DNA of 64,000 nucleotides from Paenibacillus mendelii (GTDB lineage Bacteria; Bacillota; Bacilli; Paenibacillales; Paenibacillaceae), in assembly GCF_024498075.1 (NCBI RefSeq), contig NZ_JANHOF010000004.1:186001-250000 (forward strand), in the 5' to 3' direction. The notes beneath the pieces were generated by a model. The model had not been told where the DNA came from and searched no databases. It was given only the letters and a program-made list of their open reading frames with translations. The translations under genes and the position numbers were made by a program. Positions 33,441 to 41,713 of the stretch are shown in pieces. Every line of letters begins with the position of its first letter. Positions within the stretch are counted from its first letter, which is position 1.

Positions 33441-33806
33441 ATGTTTAAAAAGCTGGAATGCGTTTGTATGCACACAAATGATATCGGGAAATCCCTTGCT
33501 TTCTACACTTCAATGGGATTAACGGAAAATTGGAGGATCGAGCGGACTCTCGAGGATGGATCCATCTGGTCGGTAATCGGGTTGAAATTTCCCCGGCAAG
33601 ATAGCTCTGAGCTTGTCTTAAGCAACCACCCCGTTAACCAATTCACCGAGGTTGAAATCCTGGTGGATGACGTACGTCAAGCCCATGCCGAATTAAGCAA
33701 CAACCGGGAAATCCAATGGATTCGAACGCCATTCGCAACTGAATCCGGCCACGTCGCGGTCATGGAAGCGCCGGACGGTAATGTTGTAGTTTTAGTTGGA
33801 AAATAA
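33441..33806 (+). CDS. VOC (glyoxalase/bleomycin-resistance fold) protein
   Basis: A 121-residue single-domain protein with two beta-alpha-beta-beta-beta modules: KLECVCMHTNDIGKSLAFYTSMGL, and later TEVEILVDDVRQAHAELSN with VAVMEAPDGNVVVLVGK. His and Glu residues at the usual metal positions (VCMHTND, VMEAPDG) suggest a divalent metal site. Function in the family ranges from isomerases to dioxygenases and drug binding, and nothing here narrows it. ATG at 33441 is chosen because AAGGAG is 9 bases upstream; the ATG at 33432 is too close. Confidence 0.8.
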   Translation: MFKKLECVCMHTNDIGKSLAFYTSMGLTENWRIERTLEDGSIWSVIGLKFPRQDSSELVLSNHPVNQFTEVEILVDDVRQAHAELSNNREIQWIRTPFATESGHVAVMEAPDGNVVVLVGK

Positions 33807-33911
33807 ACAAAGAAGATAGTCGACCTATGAAAAGGCTCACCAACCATAAAGGTAAATTATGGTACGTGCATAATATATAAAATGATCACCTTATACTGGA
33901 GGCTGCTATGA

Positions 33912-34658
33912 ATGAATACAGACACACTTACATTAAATAAAACGAGCTGGGATGCCGCGGCGGAGCGTTTTTTCGGGAGAACCTCGCTTCCTGAATTTGG
34001 CCCTCATGCACCCCGGGAGGATGAGCTGCATTTATTCGGGGATGTCACCAGCTGCAAAGTATTGGAATTAGGCTGCGGCAGCGGTCACTCCCTGCTGTAC
34101 ATGGACCAACAAGGCGCCGGTGAGCTTTGGGGCGTTGATCTTTCCCCGAAACAATTAGAAGCAGCGGCGAAAGTATTGGCGAGCAGCAGCTCCAGCGTCA
34201 CCTTAATTGAATCTCCGATGGAGCAGGATCCCGGTCTGCCGCATAACTATTATGACATCGTTTACTCCATCTTTGCTCTGGGATGGACCACGAATTTGCA
34301 GCAGACCTTCACCAATGTTCATACCTATTTGAAACAAGGCGGGCTATTCATCTTCAGCTGGGAGCACCCGCTATACAATCGCGCCCGGCTCTCGGACGAT
34401 CAGCTTGTCATCCATAAATCCTATCACGAAGAAGGTCCCTACGATCACGAAGCATGGCAGCTTCCAGCGATTATGCAGCAGGTTAAGCTTAGTACATATT
34501 TGAATGCGTTAATCCATCAGGGGTTTAAGATCGACTATGTGATTGAGGATGTTCGTTTACCCGAAGACCCCCTAGAGTGGCAGGCGAATCGATGGTATTC
34601 CTACGACAAAGCTAAGCTTCTTCCGACTACCCTTATTATTAAATGCCAAAAAATATAG
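33912..34658 (+). CDS. SAM-dependent class I methyltransferase
   Basis: A 248-residue methyltransferase. Motif I is CKVLELGCGSGHSLLYMDQQG, motif II follows as GELWGVDLSPKQLEAAAKVL, and the acceptor-region motif is YYDIVYSIFALGWTTN. These are those of the UbiE/Methyltransf_11 group. The C-terminal part (FSWEHPLYNRARLSDDQLVIHKSYHEEGPYD) is found in Bacillales proteins of unknown substrate. ATG at 33912 follows GGAGG at about 9 bases. It is monocistronic as far as visible. Confidence 0.85.
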   Translation: MNTDTLTLNKTSWDAAAERFFGRTSLPEFGPHAPREDELHLFGDVTSCKVLELGCGSGHSLLYMDQQGAGELWGVDLSPKQLEAAAKVLASSSSSVTLIESPMEQDPGLPHNYYDIVYSIFALGWTTNLQQTFTNVHTYLKQGGLFIFSWEHPLYNRARLSDDQLVIHKSYHEEGPYDHEAWQLPAIMQQVKLSTYLNALIHQGFKIDYVIEDVRLPEDPLEWQANRWYSYDKAKLLPTTLIIKCQKI

Positions 34659-34692
34659 GCCCGAGGTGCGCAATGCGAGTATTTGATCGCCT

Positions 34693-34803
34693 GAGAAGCT
34701 GATCCCTTTAGGAGCGGTTGTTCTGATCTTAATCGCAGGCTGTAAAATCTATAAGTACATACGAAGGAAGATGCATGAGAACAAGCATTATCTGATTCTA
34801 TAG
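34693..34803 (+). pseudogene. C-terminal remnant of a small membrane protein
   Basis: A 36-residue open stretch without a start codon reads EKLIPLGAVVLILIAGCKIY, followed by a basic tail KYIRRKMHENKH. It has one membrane helix and a charged end, which looks like the tail of a lost membrane protein gene. A TGA lies just upstream in frame. Confidence 0.3.
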
Positions 34804-34814
34804 GCGGGTATCAT

Positions 34815-34861
34815 AAAAACAGAGGATCGATGTCCTGAAACGAAGAACATCATATCCTCTG
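34815..34861 (-). terminator. Intrinsic terminator of the DinG-like gene
   Basis: Minus strand: CAGAGGAT paired with ATCCTCTG, with inner GATGT/ACATC pairing, then TTTTTATG. It lies 16 bases past the helicase stop. Confidence 0.75.
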
Positions 34862-34876
34862 CTTGGTTTAACCTGC

Positions 34877-36838
34877 TCATTCATCCTCATCGATTGAAGC
34901 CTGAAGCTGCACTCCAGCCGGCAGCAATCCGCTAATATGCTCCCGCAGCAGCTCTAGCTGAGGCTGTTCTTCACAGAGTATCGTAATGACTCCGCGGTCA
35001 CCGCGCGAACGAATCAACCGGCCCATACCCTGCTTGAGGCGGAGCAGCATATAGGGCAGATCCACCTCTTCGAACGGATTCTTCACGCTATGGCGCTTTG
35101 CCATAAAGACGGGATCCTGCGGCGGGAACGGAAGCGACCACAGGATAACGTTCGATAACGATGGTCCAGGAATATCAAGACCCTCCCATAGGCTTACCGC
35201 ACACAGGACACTCTGTTCATCATGCTGAAACGCTTCGATCAGATGGCTGATTTCTTTGTCCCCTTCAAATCCGAAGCGCATTCCTTCGCACTCTGGATAA
35301 TGGACGATTTCCTTCTTAAACTGCTGCAGCTCATCCTTGGTCCGGAACAGGATCAGGGCTCTGCCGTCCGTACGCACCAGCATGCTAACCGCAGTTTTCA
35401 TTTTTTCCGAGAATGTGCCCCCAAACGGCCACTTTGGCATAAACACCTTCATTTGCTCCGCATAATCATACGAGGAATCGACAGAGAAGGATAAATACTT
35501 GTCCAGCCCCATACTGTCCGCTACATAATCGAAGGAACCTTCTACAGACAAGGTGGCCGAGGAGAATACGATCGGCATTCGCGTAGAGAATACCCGCTCC
35601 TGCAGCACTTCCTTCACCGTTCTTGGCATGATGACCAGCGTCAGCCCGGTCACGCTCTCGATTGCCCAGCAGATCAGTTTATCCGAATGCTGAAAGAGGC
35701 TCAGCGCTTTCTGCATCATCTCGATATGCTCTTCCACAATGCGCAGCTGATAATCGTTCAACGTATACAGCTCGCTTTCAAATACGAGCTCTTCTTCGAT
35801 TGAAGTCAATATCTCCTGAAAGAAGCGTATTTCCTGCAGCAGCTGCTCATTCAATAGCACGCGCTTCCGTTCCGAGCCGGGAATGGCGTCCACTTGATTC
35901 TCCAGCACATTGAACATCGATTCGCTGCGATCAATCGCTTCATCGATCAGCACCGCGAGCGATTCCCGCACCTCGCCTTTGAGAAGACGGGTAATGAGCT
36001 CTTCGAATACGACATGCTTGAGCTTGTACGTCAACGCTTTCTGGGCCGCGGATTCGAGCAGATGGCCCTCGTCAAAGACGACGGAGCAGTGCTCCGGCAG
36101 CAGCGGCAGCTGCCCCTCCCGTTTTCTCCCCTCATAAGTCCACAGATGCTCCATGTAGAAATCATGCGAGCATACGATCAAGTCGGCCGAACGTCTGTAA
36201 TGATCGCGCGAGAGCGTTTGTCCGCACCGATGGCGCTTCTCGCAGACGAAGCAATCCTGGAACGTATCCCATCCGATTCGATCCCACTGCTCGTCGGTCA
36301 TATGAGGGTAATCCTTGCGGTCCCCGTACGGATAGAATGACTGCATCGCGGCGGGAGTGTTGACGAATTCCGGCAGCTCACCGTAGAGCTCCTTATATAA
36401 GGCAGTATCTTCATAGCCATAACGGGCCGTATCCAGCTTAACCAAGCACACATACTGATCTGGCGATTTTCCGAGTCTTGCATCGATAGTCAAATTCAAA
36501 TATTCATTCAGCTTCGCGATGTCTCCACCTGGCTTAACCAGCTGCTCAATGAGGGATTCATCCGCACATGCGATAACGGCAGGCTTGCGCGTATAGCGGG
36601 CATAACAAATCGCGTACAACAAATAAACGAGCGTTTTCCCCGTTCCGACGCCCGCTTCGGCGAAGATTACTTGTTTCTCGGAGAATGCGCGTTCAAGTTG
36701 AAAGGCCATATAAATTTGCTCATCCCGCACTTCGAAGCCAGCCTCGGGAAGAATGTCATAAAACACATCCGCAGCCCAGTCGCTGACCTGCTGACTAAAA
36801 GGCCGGGTATGATCGTATTCAAAAGGATACCGCTCCAC
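34877..36838 (-). CDS. DinG/XPD-type ATP-dependent DNA helicase
   Basis: A 653-residue superfamily 2 helicase, probably 5'-3' like DinG and XPD. It has Walker A EAGVGTGKTLVYLL, a four-cysteine iron-sulfur candidate (YVCLVKL, then DCFVCEKRHRCGQ), the DEAH-type box VVFDEGHLLES, and late motifs VFSSATLS, LWEGLDIPGPSL and LLRLKQGMGRLIRS. GTG at 36838 is the better start: GGAGG sits 9 bases upstream, whereas the longer TTG start has no site. Roles in the family include recombination intermediates and repair; no UvrA or RecA-type neighbours are present. Confidence 0.9.
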   Translation of the reverse strand: MERYPFEYDHTRPFSQQVSDWAADVFYDILPEAGFEVRDEQIYMAFQLERAFSEKQVIFAEAGVGTGKTLVYLLYAICYARYTRKPAVIACADESLIEQLVKPGGDIAKLNEYLNLTIDARLGKSPDQYVCLVKLDTARYGYEDTALYKELYGELPEFVNTPAAMQSFYPYGDRKDYPHMTDEQWDRIGWDTFQDCFVCEKRHRCGQTLSRDHYRRSADLIVCSHDFYMEHLWTYEGRKREGQLPLLPEHCSVVFDEGHLLESAAQKALTYKLKHVVFEELITRLLKGEVRESLAVLIDEAIDRSESMFNVLENQVDAIPGSERKRVLLNEQLLQEIRFFQEILTSIEEELVFESELYTLNDYQLRIVEEHIEMMQKALSLFQHSDKLICWAIESVTGLTLVIMPRTVKEVLQERVFSTRMPIVFSSATLSVEGSFDYVADSMGLDKYLSFSVDSSYDYAEQMKVFMPKWPFGGTFSEKMKTAVSMLVRTDGRALILFRTKDELQQFKKEIVHYPECEGMRFGFEGDKEISHLIEAFQHDEQSVLCAVSLWEGLDIPGPSLSNVILWSLPFPPQDPVFMAKRHSVKNPFEEVDLPYMLLRLKQGMGRLIRSRGDRGVITILCEEQPQLELLREHISGLLPAGVQLQASIDEDE

Positions 36839-37052
36839 GAGTCTTTTCCTCCAAACCATCATAATCAATAATCCGAACGTCAATCATAGACAAGAACTTA
36901 TTATCACATGATCCTCATCGAATAGCAAAATAATTTTGCCATAATAACGGGTTATCAGCCTCATACTAAAAGAATAAAAAATCCAATTGAACAATTCCGC
37001 CTCTTCAAGCGTCATATTGCTGATCGACAGTGGATTAGGAGTGATTGTAACC

Positions 37053-37961
37053 ATGACAGCGGCATTTATACAAGTTGATGATGTTCATAAAAGCTTCGAC
37101 GGCCGTCCCGTATTGAACGGGATGTCTTTCACGGTCGAGGAAGGCGCCATCGTAGGCTTGCTCGGACCCAATGGCTGCGGAAAAACGACGATGATTCGTT
37201 TGTTGAACGGGGTTATCGAACAAAATAGCGGTTCCATGTCCGTCGCCGGCATGAATCCTCTAGCGGATGGCGACGATATTCGAAGGATCAGCGGAATCGT
37301 GACGGAAGGCGCCGGACTCTACCATGATATGAGTGCGGTGGACAATCTGAAGTTTTTCTCCAAGCTGTATCAAGTCAAGGACAAATCGCGGGTCCGGGAG
37401 CTGCTGGAGCTCTTCGATCTGACCGAGCACGCCAACAAGCCGGCAGGAACGTTCAGCACCGGAATGAAGAAACGGCTTGCGCTAGCCAAGGCGCTGCTTC
37501 ATAAACCCAAGCTGTTGTTCTTGGATGAACCGACGAATGGTCTGGATCCCGAAGGGATCCGTCTCGTGATGAAATCCCTTCTGGAACTGAACGAACGCGA
37601 TGGTACGACGATATTCCTTTGCTCCCATGTGCTTCACCAGATTGAAACGGTCTGCAGCACCTATATTTTCATGGATAAGGGCCGCACCATCGTAACCGGA
37701 ACGCGTTCCATGATCGAGAACCGCTATATGAAGAGTGTGGAGCTTGTCGTCGAAACCGGTATGTTACCGGCAGGTGATCGATACGCTGGCTATCCGGTCC
37801 GCAAGGAAGGCTTGAACCGGCTGCGCTTCTCGCTTCCCGGCAAAGACGCCATACCCGCCCTGCTCCGGCAGATTCTTGCAGACAACTGGGTACACTCCGC
37901 AGAAATCGTGAACCGGGATTTGGAATCTCTCTACTTCGAAGTTCGAAAGGAGCATGCGTAA
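37053..37961 (+). CDS. ABC-2-type exporter ATP-binding protein
   Basis: A 302-residue ATPase of the CcmA/NatA-like exporter class: Walker A GPNGCGKTT, Q-loop TEGAGLYHDMSAVDNLKF, signature FSTGMKKRLALAKAL, Walker B LLFLDEPTNGLDPEG and H-loop LCSHVLHQ. A C-terminal domain of about 90 residues after the ATPase is usual for this class. ATG at 37053 follows TAGGAG; the frame upstream to 36987 lacks a ribosome site. It is followed after one base by its permease, so the two form a single exporter. Substrate unknown. Confidence 0.9.
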   Translation: MTAAFIQVDDVHKSFDGRPVLNGMSFTVEEGAIVGLLGPNGCGKTTMIRLLNGVIEQNSGSMSVAGMNPLADGDDIRRISGIVTEGAGLYHDMSAVDNLKFFSKLYQVKDKSRVRELLELFDLTEHANKPAGTFSTGMKKRLALAKALLHKPKLLFLDEPTNGLDPEGIRLVMKSLLELNERDGTTIFLCSHVLHQIETVCSTYIFMDKGRTIVTGTRSMIENRYMKSVELVVETGMLPAGDRYAGYPVRKEGLNRLRFSLPGKDAIPALLRQILADNWVHSAEIVNRDLESLYFEVRKEHA

Positions 37962-37962
37962 T

Positions 37963-38787
37963 ATGAACTGGCAAGTCATCCAGGCTATTGCTATCAAGGA
38001 TATCCGCCAAATCACATCGAACATGCAGGTGTGGCTGGCTATGGTCATCATACCGATCGTATTCTGCATCGTGCTGCCTCTAGCCATTATACTCGCCAGC
38101 AAATACGGAGGGATGAATGGATCAACAGAGGATATGATCCGTAAGCTTATCGAGAAGCTTCCTGCAGGTTCGATGAATTTAAGCGCCCAGACCGATGTGA
38201 ACGCCCAAATCATTTATTTTGCGATCAATTATATGCTCCTGCCGCTCTTCCTGATGCTTCCCATTATTACGTCCAGTGTCATATCCGCCAACAGCTTCGT
38301 CGGAGAGAAGGAACGGCGCACACTGGAGAGTCTGCTGCTCGCCCCTATTCGTATTAAGGACCTGTTTCTCGGAAAAATACTGGCTTCGTTCATTCCCTCC
38401 TATACCGTGACACTGGGCGGATTTATTCTGCTTGGCATTGTCGTGGATACGATGACGTACACCATGTTCGAGGGACTTCTCTTCCCCAGCATGAACTGGA
38501 TCATCGCCATTGTTTGGCTTGTGCCTGCATTCACGCTGGTCAGCATTCTTCTGAATGCCATCATCTCAGCCCGGGTTAAGACCTTTCAGGCCGCACAGCA
38601 AATGTCCGGCTTGATCGTCCTCCCTGTCATCATGCTGGTGATCAGTCAAATGACCGGCTTGATGCTTATAAGCCCGCTCATTCTTGTCGGGATCGGCGGG
38701 GTTCTGATCCTCCTCTGCTTCGCCCTTCTCCCGCAGATTGCCCGAATGAACAGCCGCAGCCTGTTATTCGAGAAGCAGATTCATTAG
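37963..38787 (+). CDS. ABC-2-type exporter permease
   Basis: A 274-residue membrane protein with six predicted helices. The first is VWLAMVIIPIVFCIVLPLAI, an external loop of about 60 residues follows, and the core carries ANSFVGEKERRTLESLLLAPIRIKDLFLGKI, the ERRTLE-LL-P motif of ABC-2/NatB-type permeases. ATG at 37963 (AAAGGAG 10 bases upstream) is preferred to the ATG at 37954 next to the site. It immediately follows its ATPase and ends at a strong bidirectional terminator shared with the convergent GH35 gene. Confidence 0.9.
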   Translation: MNWQVIQAIAIKDIRQITSNMQVWLAMVIIPIVFCIVLPLAIILASKYGGMNGSTEDMIRKLIEKLPAGSMNLSAQTDVNAQIIYFAINYMLLPLFLMLPIITSSVISANSFVGEKERRTLESLLLAPIRIKDLFLGKILASFIPSYTVTLGGFILLGIVVDTMTYTMFEGLLFPSMNWIIAIVWLVPAFTLVSILLNAIISARVKTFQAAQQMSGLIVLPVIMLVISQMTGLMLISPLILVGIGGVLILLCFALLPQIARMNSRSLLFEKQIH

Positions 38788-38802
38788 TCATATACAATAA
38801 TA

Positions 38803-38839
38803 CAAGAAGAACCGCATGCTTCCGCAGCGGTTCTTCTTG
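38803..38839. terminator. Bidirectional terminator between convergent exporter and GH35 genes
   Basis: CAAGAAGAACCGC paired with GCGGTTCTTCTTG around an 11-base loop. T-rich sequence (TTCTTCTTGTTCTT) follows on the plus strand and A-rich sequence precedes, so it works for the plus-strand exporter and plausibly for the gene at 38843. Confidence 0.8.
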
Positions 38840-38842
38840 TTC

Positions 38843-40594
38843 TTAACCTAAATCCGGTTTATCGACGAGCGATACCTTCGGATCAGCTGTCTGATGAAGC
38901 TCGAATACGACGATCTCGTTCACGCCTTGGCGAAGCAGCGGCCCTGGAATATAAAGCGTCTTCTGGGGACCGGCCTCCCAGTATCGTCCCAGATGGAAGC
39001 CGTTGATGTATACATTTCCTTTAACCCAGCCGTCCAAACGGATAAACGTATCCGCTGTTTCTTGAGCTTCAAACGTACCTCTGTAGAAAGTCGGACCGTT
39101 CTGGCTTTCGGCTGTAACCGGCTCATAGTTCAGGGCATCTGCTTTGGACAATGGCAGCGGATAGACCGTCCAGCCGAACAGGAACTGATTGTTCAAACGT
39201 ACGCCCTCGGTGATTCCTTTATAATCCTTCAGATAAGGTCCGTAATTAACACGGCCCATGTTCTCTACCAGGATCTCCAGCTTGGCTCCGCCAGCAGGGA
39301 TACGAACCGGTATCGATTTAGGATTCCACCGTTCCACAACCCCGATGTAGGCACCGTCTAAGAAGACAAGTGCGCGATCATGCACGTCTTGAATCGTCAG
39401 CTCCATCTCCGGACGCGGTCCGGATACGTGCGTGGTGTACAGAATAAACCCTAAGCTCTGCCCCAACTTCTCCATCGGATCTGGACAAGTCCGCTTCACC
39501 GGCTCGGACAGCTGCTCCAAATGACCGAACAGGCTTGCCTTCTCGCTCAAGCGAACCTCGCCATAGCTCCGCTTCGGGAGCGGTTCAGGGAGTTCGCATG
39601 CGGGTTCCTGGCCCGTGAACGTACGGATGACATCACGGATTGCGTAAAATTTCTCCGTCGGCTCTCCATCCTCGCTTAGAGGTGAATCGTAATCATAACT
39701 CGTGATTGTCGGTTCATACTCATGGGAATGATTAGCACCGTTGTAATAGCCGAAATTCGTTCCCCCATGGAACATGTAGAAATTGACGGAAGCGTTCTGG
39801 TCCAGCATATCCTGCAGCACTTGCGAGACATCCTGCGCACCGCGAACATGATGCTCCTCCCGCCAATGATCGAACCAGCCATTCCAATATTCCATGCACA
39901 TGAGGGGCATGTCCGGTTGGTACTCGCGTAATTTATCGAATGATTCCTCTGCTCGTGAACCGAAATTCACGGTAGCTAACACGCCGGGTACCGTGCCGCC
40001 CTGCAGCATGGAATCTTCGGGACCATCGGATGTAAACAGGAGGACATCGATTCCTCTGCTTTCCATGCCCTTCTGCAAATAAGTCAAATAGTCTGTGTCA
40101 TTCCCGTAGCTGCCGTATTCATTCTCGATTTGCATCGCAATAATCGGTCCGCCATTCGTACATTGCAGCGGCTTCAGCTTGGGAAGCAGCACATCGTAAT
40201 AGGCATCGACTTTGTCCAGGAAAGCTTGGTCCATGCAGCGCAGCCGAATGTCCGAATTCGCCAGCAGCCATCCTGGAAGGCCGCCGAACTCCCACTCTGC
40301 ACATATATACGGACTAGGTCTAACGATGACATGCAGTCCCAATTCACCTGCAGTTTCAATGAACCGGACAATATCCGCCAGCCCTTCGAAATTAAACTGC
40401 CCTTCCTCGGGTTCATGCAGATTCCAAGGCACATAAGTTTCGACCGTATTGAACCCGCCTGCCTTTAATTTCAGCAGCCGATCCTTCCAATATTCAGGAA
40501 TGACACGAAAATAATGTATAGCTCCAGCAATTAACCGAATCGGACTACCGTTCAACATGAAGGTATTACCGGCAACATCGAATGCGCGCAACAT
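38843..40594 (-). CDS. GH35 beta-galactosidase
   Basis: A 583-residue glycoside hydrolase of family 35. The barrel begins IRLIAGAIHYFRVIPEYWKDRL, and VRPSPYICAEWEFGGLPGWL is the strongest family signature. The acid/base is Glu159 in MQIENEYGSYG and the nucleophile is Glu235 in LMCMEYWNGW. C-terminal jelly-roll domains complete the usual length for bacterial GH35. There is no signal peptide, so it cleaves imported beta-galactosides. ATG at 40594 has AGGGG 6 bases upstream; a TATAAT at 40610-40615 lies just before. It is divergent from an AraC-type regulator that is its likely activator. Confidence 0.92.
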   Translation of the reverse strand: MLRAFDVAGNTFMLNGSPIRLIAGAIHYFRVIPEYWKDRLLKLKAGGFNTVETYVPWNLHEPEEGQFNFEGLADIVRFIETAGELGLHVIVRPSPYICAEWEFGGLPGWLLANSDIRLRCMDQAFLDKVDAYYDVLLPKLKPLQCTNGGPIIAMQIENEYGSYGNDTDYLTYLQKGMESRGIDVLLFTSDGPEDSMLQGGTVPGVLATVNFGSRAEESFDKLREYQPDMPLMCMEYWNGWFDHWREEHHVRGAQDVSQVLQDMLDQNASVNFYMFHGGTNFGYYNGANHSHEYEPTITSYDYDSPLSEDGEPTEKFYAIRDVIRTFTGQEPACELPEPLPKRSYGEVRLSEKASLFGHLEQLSEPVKRTCPDPMEKLGQSLGFILYTTHVSGPRPEMELTIQDVHDRALVFLDGAYIGVVERWNPKSIPVRIPAGGAKLEILVENMGRVNYGPYLKDYKGITEGVRLNNQFLFGWTVYPLPLSKADALNYEPVTAESQNGPTFYRGTFEAQETADTFIRLDGWVKGNVYINGFHLGRYWEAGPQKTLYIPGPLLRQGVNEIVVFELHQTADPKVSLVDKPDLG

Positions 40595-40683
40595 CTTCAA
40601 CCCCTGTCCATTATAATAAATCTTTAACACTTTTATCGTAATGAAGGATGCGCCGGAGCTCAATAACCAAACCCGCCTTATAT

Positions 40684-40711
40684 TTGACCTTTTTCGCCGA
40701 AACTGTAGTAT
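40684..40711 (+). promoter_or_regulatory. Candidate promoter of the AraC-type gene
   Basis: TTGACC (40684-40689), 16 bases, TAGTAT (40706-40711), leaving about 50 bases to the start codon. Moderate match. Confidence 0.45.
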
Positions 40712-40761
40712 TAGGATAGGCGTCTGCTGCTATTCAATAATACCTGAAGGGAATGCGAGCG

Positions 40762-41676
40762 ATGGATGTTTTATTCAGATTCCCCAATACAACGAACACC
40801 CTTCATATCATAGGGTGTCACTTCGGAATAAAGCCGCCTTCCTGGCAGTATCCGAAGCACCATCATCACTTGTTCGAGCTCCTGTGCTGCATGGAGGGCG
40901 AAATCAATGTAGCTGTCAATCAAACCACGGTTACGCTCTATAAAGGGGATTGGCTGCTGATCAAATCGGGCGTCAAGCACGGCATGCATAACAGCGCTTC
41001 GCAGGACTTTGCCTTCTTCAATGTCCACTTCGACATCGATGATCAAGAAACCCGCAAGCGTCTCGGGAGCTCGCCTTACAACTATATAGCCCGTTCAGAT
41101 GCCGAGCACGAGAACCTCATGATATGCGTTAAGAAGTTGGAGCAGTTAATGGGACAAGGCATGCCGGCGGTTGAACAAGCTGCAGCTTCGGAAGAGCAAT
41201 ATATCGAAATCTCCTTCGAAGATAAGTTATTTATTCAAGCAAACATCCTGCTCATTATTCATGAAGTTCTGACCATTCTGCGGAATCGGAAGAAAGAGCA
41301 GGATACGAAGCCGGCTTTCCCGGCCAGCCGCGTATCTGCCTTCACATTGGATCTGGCACATACGATCGAGGAGCAGCTGAACAAGCAGCAATACTCGGAT
41401 GCTTCGATTGCGAATGTCGCGCAATCCCTTAATCTCAGTCTGAGTCAGTGCTCGAAGGTCTTCCAACAGGTCTATGGGATTTCACCACGCCAATATGTCA
41501 GCCGGGTCAAGCTTGCCAAAGCGAAGGAGCTCCTGTCCACGACGAACATGTCTGTCGGCGATATTGCCGACAAGCTCGGTTTTCACTCGATCAGCCATTT
41601 CTCCAGACAATTTCGCCGCTGGACCCAACAGTCGCCCAATCAGTTCCGAGGGGTGGATCCACAACAGATGGAATAA
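40762..41676 (+). CDS. AraC-family regulator with cupin sensor domain
   Basis: A 304-residue regulator. The N-terminal cupin has KHHHHLFELLCCMEGEINVAV and LYKGDWLLIKSGVKHGMH, the usual sugar- or metal-sensing arrangement. The C-terminal pair of helix-turn-helix motifs is SDASIANVAQSLNLSLSQCSKVF and SVGDIADKLGFHSISHFSRQFRRW, preceding the short terminal PNQFRG. ATG at 40762 is better spaced from GAAGGGA than the ATG at 40753. It is divergent from the GH35 gene across 167 bases and very probably activates it in response to a galactoside. Confidence 0.9.
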   Translation: MDVLFRFPNTTNTLHIIGCHFGIKPPSWQYPKHHHHLFELLCCMEGEINVAVNQTTVTLYKGDWLLIKSGVKHGMHNSASQDFAFFNVHFDIDDQETRKRLGSSPYNYIARSDAEHENLMICVKKLEQLMGQGMPAVEQAAASEEQYIEISFEDKLFIQANILLIIHEVLTILRNRKKEQDTKPAFPASRVSAFTLDLAHTIEEQLNKQQYSDASIANVAQSLNLSLSQCSKVFQQVYGISPRQYVSRVKLAKAKELLSTTNMSVGDIADKLGFHSISHFSRQFRRWTQQSPNQFRGVDPQQME

Positions 41677-41713
41677 CAATTGGAGGACCTATAGAAACGG
41701 GCCCTCCAGATCA